Below, piece after piece: positions 56,001 through 63,808 of a stretch of DNA of 64,000 bases. The notes under the pieces are model-generated. The model was not told the DNA's origin. It made no database searches and worked only from the letters and a program-made list of their open reading frames with translations. Within the stretch, counting starts at the first letter, position 1, and each line of letters starts with the position of its first letter. Made by a program: the position numbers and the translations under genes. This stretch comes from Magnetococcales bacterium. GTDB lineage: Bacteria; Pseudomonadota; Magnetococcia; Magnetococcales; UBA8363. Location of the stretch: the NCBI GenBank assembly GCA_002753515.1, contig PEAK01000009.1, positions 1-64,000 of the forward strand, written 5' to 3'.

Positions 56001-56923
56001 TGATAAGCGGGACCCGTGGTATAGGTGACCACCTGGCGGGTCTCCTCAGGACCGGCGAATACCCTGGCCACATCCCGGACATAAATCGGCGAATTAAAAC
56101 GCGTCCCGACCATCAAACGCGAAACATCCTGGGCCGTCTTGAGAAAGGAACCCGTGTAAACCGTATAGCCCTGATCACCATTCTCCAGATGACCAATACC
56201 CTGCTCGCTATTGGCGGTCTTGATCGTCTGGGCGATCTGATCCAGACTGATCCCATAACCCGATAACCGTTCCGGGAATACCTCGACCCGGATCTGCTCG
56301 GCGCGACCACCAACCACAAACCCCTGGCTGGTGTTCTCAACCTGTTTGATTTGTTGCAACACGTCCAAGGTCAAAGCCCTGAGGGCGCTGTCGTTGATAT
56401 CCTCCGACCACAGCGTCAACGTAACAATGGGGACATCGTCCACCGCCTTGGGCTTCACCAGGGGACGTTGCACCCCCGGGGGCACCTTGTCCATATTGGA
56501 CTCGATCCGGTCGTACAGCTTGACCAGCGACTGCTCCATGTCCTGGCCCACGTCATATTCCACCGTGATCATCGCCTGACCACGCATGGAGGAAGAATAA
56601 ACATGCTTCACCCCGTGGATTTCGCTCATGATCCGTTCCAGGGGATCGGTAACCAGGGTCGCCACCTGTTCCGATGAGGCACCGGGATATTGCACAAAAA
56701 TATCAACCATCGGCACCGAAATTTGCGGATCCTCCTGCCGAGGCGTCAAGAACAAACCCATGACCCCCATGGCCAGACACGCAAACAAAAACAACGGTGA
56801 CAGGGGGGAATGGATAAAGGCTTTGGCCATCGTGCCGGCCACGCCAAGGTTGTGGTGAGGCCCTTCCATCTTTTCAGGTGGTGGGGGCAATTTGTTTCCG
56901 CTGGAATCGGAGGCTTTGATCAT
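53057..56923 (-). CDS. RND-family efflux pump with long hydrophilic C-terminal tail
   Basis: 1288 residues. Two copies of the RND half-module: TM1 after ~50 residues, large periplasmic loops, and TM4 with the proton-relay acids in IGILVDDAIVVVENIY (~440); a second cluster near TM10-12 (FIALAGIIVRNSILLVDFA). A periplasmic porter region is intact (MVDIFVQYPGASSEQVATLV), so it should be an active trimeric antiporter. Unlike AcrB-type pumps, which end soon after TM12, this one has a ~200-residue cytoplasmic tail (~1085-1288), low-complexity, ending RLKPKSFNEGG. AAGGAC precedes the ATG at 56923. The adaptor gene is upstream; no TolC gene is present. Substrate unknown; the following overlapping gene is an exported Gly-rich protein. 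Confidence 0.92.
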   Translation of the reverse strand: MIKASDSSGNKLPPPPEKMEGPHHNLGVAGTMAKAFIHSPLSPLFLFACLAMGVMGLFLTPRQEDPQISVPMVDIFVQYPGASSEQVATLVTDPLERIMSEIHGVKHVYSSSMRGQAMITVEYDVGQDMEQSLVKLYDRIESNMDKVPPGVQRPLVKPKAVDDVPIVTLTLWSEDINDSALRALTLDVLQQIKQVENTSQGFVVGGRAEQIRVEVFPERLSGYGISLDQIAQTIKTANSEQGIGHLENGDQGYTVYTGSFLKTAQDVSRLMVGTRFNSPIYVRDVARVFAGPEETRQVVTYTTGPAYQGDTPPANGVPAVTLAIAKKKGSNGVTVANGVLAKVAELKGHLIPKNVHVSVTRNYGETANEKVNELLFKLFIATIAVTLLVWYSLGFKPAVVTLVVIPVVILMTVFAALIMGYTIDRVSLFALIFSIGILVDDAIVVVENIYRRWLLEDRCCHLISIDAVREVGNPTILATFTVIAALLPMGFVRGMMGPYMLPIPALGSVAMLFSLFAAFIFTPWLAQLIKPSMRSLHMHSEKEHRSTERLERFFRWVIPGLLDSRFKGFAFLGLLVAGFFASMLLFYTTAVTVKILPLDNKPEFDVVLHMPEGTALPRTVNVANRMTEMLREQVPEITAMQTYVGSASPFNFNGMVRHYYLRRNSWEGDIQVQLLHKKLRKRTSHDLAVAAREILTPYAKRVGARIQVVEMPPGPPVLQSVVAEVTGPTAAIRRQVAEHLTQIFENTPNIVDADNYIQKPFEFWRFEVDTEKAVRRGISVDAINRNLGMAMGGAQLGDVKGGSILEPTYIVIQVPLEIRSKISSLSDLPISTPEGTAVPLGELGRFVKDMQDPVIFHKDLRPVEFVTGEVTGRLDAPIYAMSDVEKVLKTYKTPDGVYMSGNYLGPPENYSQSGFEWTGEWTVTYETFRDMGMAFGAALILIYMLVVWEFGNFILPAIIMAPIPLTLLGIIPGHMLLNAKFTATSMIGFIALAGIIVRNSILLVDFAQQEILKGASVRDAVILSCKARTRPILITALALVAGSSVILGDFIFQGMAISLLFGSLVSTLLTLLVIPLGCVTAQKAFVHPDPAELAAMGASGIEIPLRGVACDPDAGAAPVELHGAHKSDYTAVKNEMRKTVASKTVSDEDLRLGGSSTNKGRSAKKGKTTPSEEAASVPVVDPQIVVSPVAGVTETDKGEATLAASGEGEVSSRQEVPGLEVPVTPVIVSSTQENAELPKAEVQPESGHVTGVGTSAPVRGQKGQGGTAGRRGIRLKPKSFNEGGNGDL

Positions 56924-57147
56924 GGTCCTTGTTACATCCGGAAATTAAGGGTGTATAAACACGAGTCCACAAACACGCCCCACTGCCACATCCTCAACTT
57001 GAGAGAACGGCCCTGGAGCCAAACACGATCACTTCCCTGGGGATATTCCGACCATCGACCCGACTTGGCAAGGTCTTCAATCACACCCCCCTACACGCAA
57101 CTGGCAACACTCCCCCGATCAGATCGGTGGTTCAGCCAAACAAACCG

Positions 57148-58404
57148 CTAAAAAGCCTTGGACGGCTTTTCCACTTCCTTGCCATGGGTATCCCAACCAC
57201 CAATCATGGCAGTCGGTGGCTCGGCATAAACCTTTTCCCCCACCTGCAAGCCGGACAAGACGCTGACCGATTCCTTCTCCACATGCCCCCCGAGGCGAAC
57301 CATGCGTAACTCCGGTTCTTTCCCTTCATTCGCGATCAGGACAGCCGGTAAAGAGCCGCGCCAAATCACCGCTGTTTTGGGTATGATCGGCATGTTGCGC
57401 ACCGGCGTGGTCACATCGGGTATCATCACCTCGGCATACATCCCCGGCCCCGCCAACGACCCCTTGGCCAGATCCAACTTGACCGTCACCGTATGCCGCT
57501 GCGGATCCGCCATGGGAAATACCTGCGCCACCTGCGCCTCCGCTTCGATACCCCCTACATCCAACTTGGCGGGCACCGTCATCCCTTTTTTGATTCCGGT
57601 CATGAGGCGTGCCGGAACCTCCACCTTGATTTGGAGACGCCGTGTATCCGCAAAGCTGATCAATGGCATTCCCGGCTGCACGGTGTCACCCACTTCGACA
57701 CGTTTGGCCACAATCACCCCGGCAAACGGGGCAATGGACTTGGTATCCCGTAATTTGGCCTCAAGCTCCTGCAAGGCGGCCTGCGCCTGGGCAAGGGCAT
57801 ACCTGGCCTGATCAATCTGCGTCCCCTGGGCGTAAATCTGCGCCCTGCGCGTCAATTCAGGACTGTCCACCCCCAACATATCGGACATGGGACGGGTCAT
57901 CACCCGGTCGAACATACGCGGCATGTCCATCCCCATATTGTCCGAAGCCATGCTCGATCCCGAATAAACCTGACGGGTATACTGCACTCGGGCATTGCGC
58001 CAGTTGGAGGTCGCCGTTGCCAAGGCCGCCTCAGCCGATCGATGCTTGGCCAGGAGGTCGTCCTCATCCAAAGCAACCAGGATGACACCCTTCTTGAACC
58101 AATCCCCCTCGACGCCGGCTACATACTCAACCCGCCCGGGCATTTGCGCCGCAAAAGAGACTTCCCGGTATGGCACAACCGTTCCACCCAAGGTTGTCGT
58201 AGCGCCAATAGCTGCCTCCTCCACGGTGACGACCCGCAAACCAGGGGCCGCAGTCGCACCTGTTGCCACCGGAGCCGCACTGCCACCTGCAGCCCAAGAG
58301 ACCTCCCGGTGGCTGACCCAGACCGCAAGCGCTATCGACAACGCTATCAACGCGACAAATTGCCTCATGGAACCAACCACCTTAAAAGCCCAGGGCCCCA
58401 CCAT
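57148..58404 (-). CDS. RND periplasmic adaptor (membrane-fusion protein)
   Basis: 418 residues. An N-terminal membrane helix (FVALIALSIALAVWV) leads to the lipoyl/HlyD hairpin: GRVEYVAGVEGDWFKKG, a coiled coil (AEAALATATSNWRNARVQY; QIDQARYALAQAQAALQELEAKL), then IAPFAGVIVAKRVEVGDTVQ, a beta-barrel and a membrane-proximal domain. It has a Met-rich loop (SSMASDNMGMDMPRMFDR) inside the hairpin, unusual and possibly metal-binding. The ATG at 58404 follows GAGGTG; the longer frame starts with TTG. It precedes the RND pump by 224 bases on the same strand. Confidence 0.9.
   Translation of the reverse strand: MVGPWAFKVVGSMRQFVALIALSIALAVWVSHREVSWAAGGSAAPVATGATAAPGLRVVTVEEAAIGATTTLGGTVVPYREVSFAAQMPGRVEYVAGVEGDWFKKGVILVALDEDDLLAKHRSAEAALATATSNWRNARVQYTRQVYSGSSMASDNMGMDMPRMFDRVMTRPMSDMLGVDSPELTRRAQIYAQGTQIDQARYALAQAQAALQELEAKLRDTKSIAPFAGVIVAKRVEVGDTVQPGMPLISFADTRRLQIKVEVPARLMTGIKKGMTVPAKLDVGGIEAEAQVAQVFPMADPQRHTVTVKLDLAKGSLAGPGMYAEVMIPDVTTPVRNMPIIPKTAVIWRGSLPAVLIANEGKEPELRMVRLGGHVEKESVSVLSGLQVGEKVYAEPPTAMIGGWDTHGKEVEKPSKAF
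57151..57170 (-). terminator. Weak hairpin at the end of the adaptor gene
   Basis: Minus strand: AAAAGCC-GTCCAA-GGCTTTT, then one more T, overlapping the adaptor's last codons and stop. Seven pairs but mostly A-T at the base; it may attenuate rather than end transcription into the pump gene. Confidence 0.35.
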
Positions 58405-58456
58405 CAAGCGCACCTCACCTGAAAAAAACGGGTTGCGGTACGACAAAATACTGACT

Positions 58457-58852
58457 TCAGACGCGTCCCATCACCGAGAAGGATTTGATGAATGGTCCTG
58501 CCATGCGAGGATCTTTAATCATGGCACCGTAGTCACCCACATTAAATTTCAGCTTACGCGATGTATAGGCCATACCGAGCCCCATCATGCCGATCCCCTT
58601 GGAAATCCACTTCTCCCAATTGGCTTTGCTGGCGCGCAAATCCCAATTGACCGGTTCCCCACCATAAGCACCGCTCTTAACGACCCTGCCCTTTTGCACT
58701 ACGATCACTCCAATCGGTTTATCGTCACCTTCAAACCCGTAAGCGATGCTCGAATTGAAGTCGATCTCGGCCAAAGCGTCAGCCAACTCCTTTTCCTTGT
58801 TCCACTCTTCCTGAAACTTGTTCATCCATTCTGCGGAAAATAACTCAGCCAT
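58457..58852 (-). CDS. SCP2-like small protein
   Basis: 131 residues, no signal peptide. The fold is suggested by a leading helix (FSAEWMNKFQEEWNKEKELADAL), strands (SSIAYGFEGDDKPIGVIVVQKGRVV), and a C-terminal AMIKDPRMAGPFIKSFSVMG, similar to SCP2-type sterol/lipid-carrier proteins. Function not established. AAGGAG precedes the ATG. It lies 52 bases upstream of the RND adaptor, on the same strand, so a lipid-related link to the pump is possible (inference). Confidence 0.65.
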   Translation of the reverse strand: MAELFSAEWMNKFQEEWNKEKELADALAEIDFNSSIAYGFEGDDKPIGVIVVQKGRVVKSGAYGGEPVNWDLRASKANWEKWISKGIGMMGLGMAYTSRKLKFNVGDYGAMIKDPRMAGPFIKSFSVMGRV

Positions 58853-59077
58853 TTCAGCTCCTTTATTATGTTAAGAAAGGTTAGCGCATCGCCATCGGGG
58901 GAAGTCCCGTTGCCCGGGATCGCCATAGCACATCCCCCCGTGCAGAGTCCCATTTGCTCTTTGGTTTTGTTAATTTTTTCGCCAAGAGACCACTCTCCCG
59001 AAAAGCGCTTCACCATACCGCATCACAACCCGTTTGACAATCCCGATCTTCCCGCCCCGGAAAATTTCGGTAGTTCC

Positions 59078-59344
59078 TTACGTTAAACTGGCCGGCAATT
59101 CCCCTGGTTCCAACCGGTCCCACGCCACCAACACCAGCCGAGCGGCACGGTATTCACCGAATATTTTTATCTCATTGTTCTTGAAAATGCGGAAGGTTCC
59201 ACTGGGATGGTCCGGCTTCATGACATCCGCAGGGTCAAGGATGTAGCACAGTTCGTCACTGCTCACCTGCTCCTGAATCTCCACCCACACGAACAGCTCA
59301 TCTTCGTAATGCCAGAAATCAGAGAAAAACGTATTCGTTTTCAA
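59078..59344 (-). CDS. Small hypothetical protein
   Basis: 88 residues with a plausible amino-acid mix and strand pattern (HYEDELFVWVEIQEQ, GTFRIFKNNEIKIFGEYRAARLVLVAWD) but no family I recognise. The start would be a TTG at 59344 without a good Shine-Dalgarno; an internal GTG is possible. It sits alone between the SCP2-like gene and ampG. Confidence 0.4.
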   Translation of the reverse strand: MKTNTFFSDFWHYEDELFVWVEIQEQVSSDELCYILDPADVMKPDHPSGTFRIFKNNEIKIFGEYRAARLVLVAWDRLEPGELPASLT

Positions 59345-59540
59345 AGAAGTTCGAGGAGCATGAGGCTGTGAGTCGGTTGATGGTGTCCCATTACAACTTC
59401 TGTTGGCAGCCTCGAACCTTGCGGATCCCTATTGGGAACCGGCACTATCAGTGCCGTACTGCCATGGCCGTCAGGCTGACGGATCACTCCTGGCACCACA
59501 ATTTTCTGTGATTATTAGCGTAAACGAACCCACCCCCCCC

Positions 59541-60917
59541 CTATTCCGCATCTTCCACGACCTGCTGTACCTCTCCCCCAGCGGGAAAGCGATTCATCAT
59601 CCACAACAACAGCAAAAGTCCCGGCATACCTGCCAGAGAGGTCGCCCAAAAATACCACTCCCAAGTCATGTGATCGGCCATCCATCCCCCAGCCGATGAC
59701 AGAACGGTACGCGCAAACGCCATAAACGATGAAAGCAAGGCATACTGGGTGGCCGTGTAAGCAATGTTACACAGTGAAGACAGGTAAGCCACGAAAGCGG
59801 CGGTTCCCATGCCGCCCGCCAAATGTTCAATCAGGACGGTTGCCGCAAACACTGCCATATCATGGCCAGAGCGCGCCAAAACAACGAAGGTCAGGTTGGA
59901 AAGCAATTGCAATACGCCACAAACCAGCAAGGCTTTCATAATGCCCAAGCGTTGCACAACCCAGCCACCAAAAAAAGCCCCGACAATGGTCGCCGTCAAG
60001 CCGACGACCTTGCTGATTTCCGCAATTTCGATACGGGAAAAACCCAGCTCGGTGTAAAAAGGATTGCCCATGACCCCGGTCAAGGCGTCACCCAATTTAT
60101 AAAGCAATATGAACAGCAGTACTTGAACCCAACCTTTTCGCGACATGAATTCGGCAAACGGACCAACCACCGCTGCCGATATCCATAATACGACCCGACG
60201 TCCCCTATCGTTCAAGCCATGGATACCGGCAATCCGTGCCCGCATCCTTTTTTCCAGTTTGATGGAAGCGCCACTAATTGGCACCTCCGGTTCCGGAGTC
60301 AGCAGGATGGTCACCATCCCCACACTCATAAGCCCCGCCATGATCAGATAGGTCATGGTCCAACCGAACCAAGTCGCCAGATACAACGCCAAGGCACCCG
60401 AGGTCAACATGCCCAAACGGTACCCCAGGACCACAACCGCAGCCCCGGCACCATATTGTTCCTCCTCAAGGATTTCCACCCTGTAAGCGTCAATGACAAT
60501 ATCCTGGGTCGCCGACCAGAATGCGGTCACCAGGGCGAATACAGCGGTCCACCAGGGAACCTCCCCGGGATGGGTAAAGCCCATGGCGGCAATGGAAAGC
60601 ATGAGAAACAATTGCGTCAACAATGCCCAACTCCGGCGCCGACCCAGAATATCCGTCAGCCATGGCACCGGCATGCGATCCACCAACGGCGACCATAAAA
60701 ATTTAAACGTGTAAGGCACACCCGAAAGGGCAAAAAGGCCTATGGATGTTTTACTGACCCCCGCCTCGGACAACCACAGCGATAACGTTCCAAAGGTCAG
60801 GGCCAACGGCAATCCACTGGAAAACCCCAGCATCAAGACCGCAACGATTCTGGGATGCCCATAAATATGTAAGAACTCAGCTATGGCCTCCAGCAGGTTG
60901 GACGAACCCCATCGCAT
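59541..60917 (-). CDS. ampG: AmpG-family MFS permease
   Basis: 458 residues, about 12 membrane helices, MFS fold. The N-terminal LMLGFSSGLPLALTFGTLSLWL and GVPYTFKFLWSPLVDRM are typical of AmpG, which imports GlcNAc-anhydroMurNAc peptides for cell-wall recycling, and FWSATQDIVIDAYRVEIL is the family motif. No ampC/ampR genes are nearby, so the role is probably recycling. It overlaps no neighbour; a 126-base gap follows upstream. Confidence 0.92.
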   Translation of the reverse strand: MRWGSSNLLEAIAEFLHIYGHPRIVAVLMLGFSSGLPLALTFGTLSLWLSEAGVSKTSIGLFALSGVPYTFKFLWSPLVDRMPVPWLTDILGRRRSWALLTQLFLMLSIAAMGFTHPGEVPWWTAVFALVTAFWSATQDIVIDAYRVEILEEEQYGAGAAVVVLGYRLGMLTSGALALYLATWFGWTMTYLIMAGLMSVGMVTILLTPEPEVPISGASIKLEKRMRARIAGIHGLNDRGRRVVLWISAAVVGPFAEFMSRKGWVQVLLFILLYKLGDALTGVMGNPFYTELGFSRIEIAEISKVVGLTATIVGAFFGGWVVQRLGIMKALLVCGVLQLLSNLTFVVLARSGHDMAVFAATVLIEHLAGGMGTAAFVAYLSSLCNIAYTATQYALLSSFMAFARTVLSSAGGWMADHMTWEWYFWATSLAGMPGLLLLLWMMNRFPAGGEVQQVVEDAE

Positions 60918-61043
60918 GATCGATTACCCTTCCCTGCTGCCCAACGAACCATCCCCCCGAGGCCACACTGTAATGTAACTCGCCTGCAATGGCCAATGAA
61001 TTATGCACGGGCAGCAGAATGCGAACAGGATTGTCCGAAGGAA

Positions 61044-62084
61044 TCAACGTCTTTGAAAAAACCAGTGCCTCTCCAGAGCAAAGCGGAACGCCCGCGCCAG
61101 CATGCGACGACTCAGATTGTGTTTGATGAGAAAATCCTGGGCGCCTTCATGAATACCTCTTGATTGCATCTCTTCATTTTCCCTGTCGGCCATCATCAGA
61201 ATGGGCGTATCCGCCGCCTTGGACTTGACCGCACGAAATGTGTTCAAACCATCGCTGTCCGGCAAGGATAGATCCAACAAGATCCAATCAAAAGAGACCC
61301 TTGGCAAAATTTCAAGGGCCTGCTGCAAATTTTCAACAAGGGACACCGTTATTTTCTTCGGAAGCATTTTGTCCTCTTTGCCATCCGCATCACCGTCAAA
61401 CCACTCTTTGACCAGCATGGCAAACAGGGGATCATCCTCCACTACCAATAGTCTGTATTCCCGATCAAGGTCCAACTCCACATCATCCACTTCCAGATAC
61501 CCGGTAATCATCGTCCGAATCAATGCCATGGGCGGATCGCTGACAAACGCCATATAAAAATGCAGGATGAAGAAACAAATCATGGCGTAGGCCATCGACA
61601 CATGGATACCCGCAACAACCGATAGCCATTCCGAAGGAATACCCATTTTCGGCCATTCCTTGTAATACACGAACAAGAGACCGCTAATCCACAATACAGG
61701 CGATATCAAGGCGTTCAGAACAAGGTAGGCCACCCGTTGCAAAGGATTGTGTTTCAACCGACGCGTTTTTTTGAAAGGGTGACTCAGGTTGGGATTAAAA
61801 ATTCCCCTTGAATAATAATGAATAACCTCAATCATCTTTTCCATGGTTGGAATGTATTGCCGCCACTCCCCGGTGATCAAGTGCCAAAAAATGGTAAAGA
61901 TCCACAACCAGATGAGACTGAATGCCAAGGTTCGATGCCAGCGCGCCGCCCGCTCATAATCCAACCAATCCAACAACCCGGTCACATGAAAGCCGGTAAT
62001 GATCAAACAAGTGATCAACAAAGCCTGGGACCAATGCCAAAATCGTTCGTATCGGGTGAAAAAAATCTCGCGATGTTTGATCAT
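61044..62084 (-). CDS. Cytochrome b membrane subunit fused to a response-regulator receiver domain
   Basis: 346 residues. Residues 1-~200 are a four-helix cytochrome b561/Ni-Fe-hydrogenase-type subunit with the four haem-ligand His in helices 1, 2 and 4 (H17, H68, H161, H175; e.g. GIHVSMAYAMICFFILHFYM). Residues ~210-346 are a CheY-like receiver: acidic pair D217/D218 (VVEDDP), phosphoacceptor D271 (LLDLSLPDSDG), Lys K321 (FLIKHN). The usual Thr/Ser switch residue is replaced by Ala. Six bases separate it from the octaheme cytochrome gene upstream, so it is the quinone-linked partner of that enzyme. A receiver on an electron-transfer subunit is very unusual and suggests phosphorylation-dependent control of, or signalling from, quinone redox. 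Confidence 0.92.
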   Translation of the reverse strand: MIKHREIFFTRYERFWHWSQALLITCLIITGFHVTGLLDWLDYERAARWHRTLAFSLIWLWIFTIFWHLITGEWRQYIPTMEKMIEVIHYYSRGIFNPNLSHPFKKTRRLKHNPLQRVAYLVLNALISPVLWISGLLFVYYKEWPKMGIPSEWLSVVAGIHVSMAYAMICFFILHFYMAFVSDPPMALIRTMITGYLEVDDVELDLDREYRLLVVEDDPLFAMLVKEWFDGDADGKEDKMLPKKITVSLVENLQQALEILPRVSFDWILLDLSLPDSDGLNTFRAVKSKAADTPILMMADRENEEMQSRGIHEGAQDFLIKHNLSRRMLARAFRFALERHWFFQRR

Positions 62085-62090
62085 GGCACC

Positions 62091-63704
62091 TCACTTTCTG
62101 CGCCGCCGGCGCAGAATGACACGCATGGTAGCGTGCATCAAAGTCCCGGACACGGTCAAAACAACAAACCCCCTGCCAATGACATGCAACAGCGGATTGT
62201 TTTTCCGTCCAGGCATATAAATCCCCTCCACCCCATCCATACGGCCACCGTTACGATGACAATCCTTACATGTCAAAGAGAGTTCCTTGGGGGCCACCAT
62301 GTGGGTCAGGGGAAAATTCATAACAGCTTTGACAAAACCAACCTCACCACTGAACGGAACACCCGCCGCTGCCATGCCGACGCGCACGGAACGTTGCCAA
62401 TCACCTGAAACTTCAAATGCTTCCCGATCATCTACGTCACTCTTGAGCAAATGATTGGCCACCAAATGCCGGTTGACGGAATCGTACGGCATCACAGCCC
62501 ACATGCGTTTAAAAGGCCAAATTCTGGAATCGGGATCCCGCGCCTCACCATGGATGTGATTGAGTTGCACACTGTCCCCGTCCGGCAATTTATCCCCCGG
62601 CCCCACATAATCCACCCGACCGTTGAACCAGGCATAACGCGGAGTCAGGTTTTCCGCCCAGATCGAGGTCCCGTGGGTACTCGTGTGTTTGAAGTTCAAT
62701 TTTTCAGCGATATGCCCTTCCTGCCGCAATATATCGGGGACATCGGTATTGCCGGTTTTTTTCCCCGCCGTACGCCAATCCCAATGAACCATGGTCTCCA
62801 CACCACCGCGAGCCATAACGGGAATGTGACAGGTCTGGCAAGCAACCCGATTCACATGATCATCCAGTTTGAAATTACCGGGGTGGGGTGTATTACCATG
62901 ACACGAGGCACAGGAGGCACGCGTATGATCCGTCTTTCCGGGGCGGTCGATACCCAAGGAATCTTGTGCTTTCATGCGATACCGCGACCCGGTGATACGA
63001 TGCCCGTTGGAGGTATGACAAATAATACAGCCGAAATCGAGACCACTGGCATTCATGTGCACGTCCAGGAAACGATCTGGATGTGTCAATGAGGAATCCA
63101 AATCGCCATGTTTGGCGCCATCCCCCGACCCCCCCCGAAAATGACAAAACCCACAATTGGCACGGCTCGGACGGCCCACGCTCTGGGCCAAGGCCGCATA
63201 GTCGGGTTTTTTTAATATCTTATCCTTGTACCGCAGTTCCGAGTAACCATAATTATATTTTTTATAGCCTCCTGTCTGCTCATGGCAGACCAGGCAATCC
63301 ACCTTATCGTCTGCATCCTGACGATCTTCGGGATCCTGCCAGCCAAAACCAGGATGACAGGTCGTACATTCGCGAAAATTACTCACCGTGGAACCACAAA
63401 AAGCATTCAGGACATGTTTTTTTCCGAAAACCTTGCCACTGGTGGTATCGGTGAACTCCCAGGTCCAATGAATATCCTTGCGCACCATGGCCGCCGCTTC
63501 GGTATGACAACTCAAACACGCCCGTGTAACCTCGCGACCCGACTGAAAAGGCCCCGCCAAAGCGGAAAGCATACGATGCTTGGTAGTGGAAATCGGGATA
63601 TCAACCCTGCCCTCGCCAGAAGCCCCACCCACGAATCCGACAATACACCCGGGGAGCAAACACAAAAAAAAACCTACTAAACGCCAATTTATTGCTCGGA
63701 CCAT
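62091..63704 (-). CDS. Octaheme c-type cytochrome, tetrathionate-reductase (OTR) family
   Basis: 537 residues. Eight CxxCH haem sites, in order CLSCH, CTTCH, CLVCH, CGFCH, CIICH, CASCH, CQTCH, CKDCH. Signal peptide (VGFFLCLLPGCIVGFVGG) and a C-terminal membrane helix (VIGRGFVVLTVSGTLMHATM) anchor it in the inner membrane facing the periplasm. The haem-rich body (FRGGSGDGAKHGDL, GHRITGSRYRMKAQD) resembles the octaheme tetrathionate reductase family, which can reduce tetrathionate, nitrite or hydroxylamine in vitro. With sulfur-globule-like proteins nearby, a sulfur oxyanion is the most likely partner. GGGAGAAACTGTC precedes the ATG. Cotranscribed with the cytochrome b-receiver gene. Confidence 0.9.
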   Translation of the reverse strand: MVRAINWRLVGFFLCLLPGCIVGFVGGASGEGRVDIPISTTKHRMLSALAGPFQSGREVTRACLSCHTEAAAMVRKDIHWTWEFTDTTSGKVFGKKHVLNAFCGSTVSNFRECTTCHPGFGWQDPEDRQDADDKVDCLVCHEQTGGYKKYNYGYSELRYKDKILKKPDYAALAQSVGRPSRANCGFCHFRGGSGDGAKHGDLDSSLTHPDRFLDVHMNASGLDFGCIICHTSNGHRITGSRYRMKAQDSLGIDRPGKTDHTRASCASCHGNTPHPGNFKLDDHVNRVACQTCHIPVMARGGVETMVHWDWRTAGKKTGNTDVPDILRQEGHIAEKLNFKHTSTHGTSIWAENLTPRYAWFNGRVDYVGPGDKLPDGDSVQLNHIHGEARDPDSRIWPFKRMWAVMPYDSVNRHLVANHLLKSDVDDREAFEVSGDWQRSVRVGMAAAGVPFSGEVGFVKAVMNFPLTHMVAPKELSLTCKDCHRNGGRMDGVEGIYMPGRKNNPLLHVIGRGFVVLTVSGTLMHATMRVILRRRRRK

Positions 63705-63808
63705 GACAGTTTCTCCCGTTGGTCCCGCCGCACAAAGCCCAAAAGACCACGCGACTGACTATCCATTCAGCCTGTCCAAGGATACTCAAGTATGTCGCAA
63801 ACAGTGCT

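Noticed and set aside
58822-59016. Small minus-strand frame (64 residues) overlapping the SCP2-like gene start
   Set aside because: It reads through the SCP2-like ribosome-binding site and start region, and its own start lacks a clear Shine-Dalgarno. It cannot be excluded but is not supported.
59345-59540. Additional small gene between the 59078 gene and ampG
   Set aside because: No frame longer than background and no ribosome-binding site was seen on the minus strand; a plus-strand frame at 59403-59699 runs opposite the ampG end.
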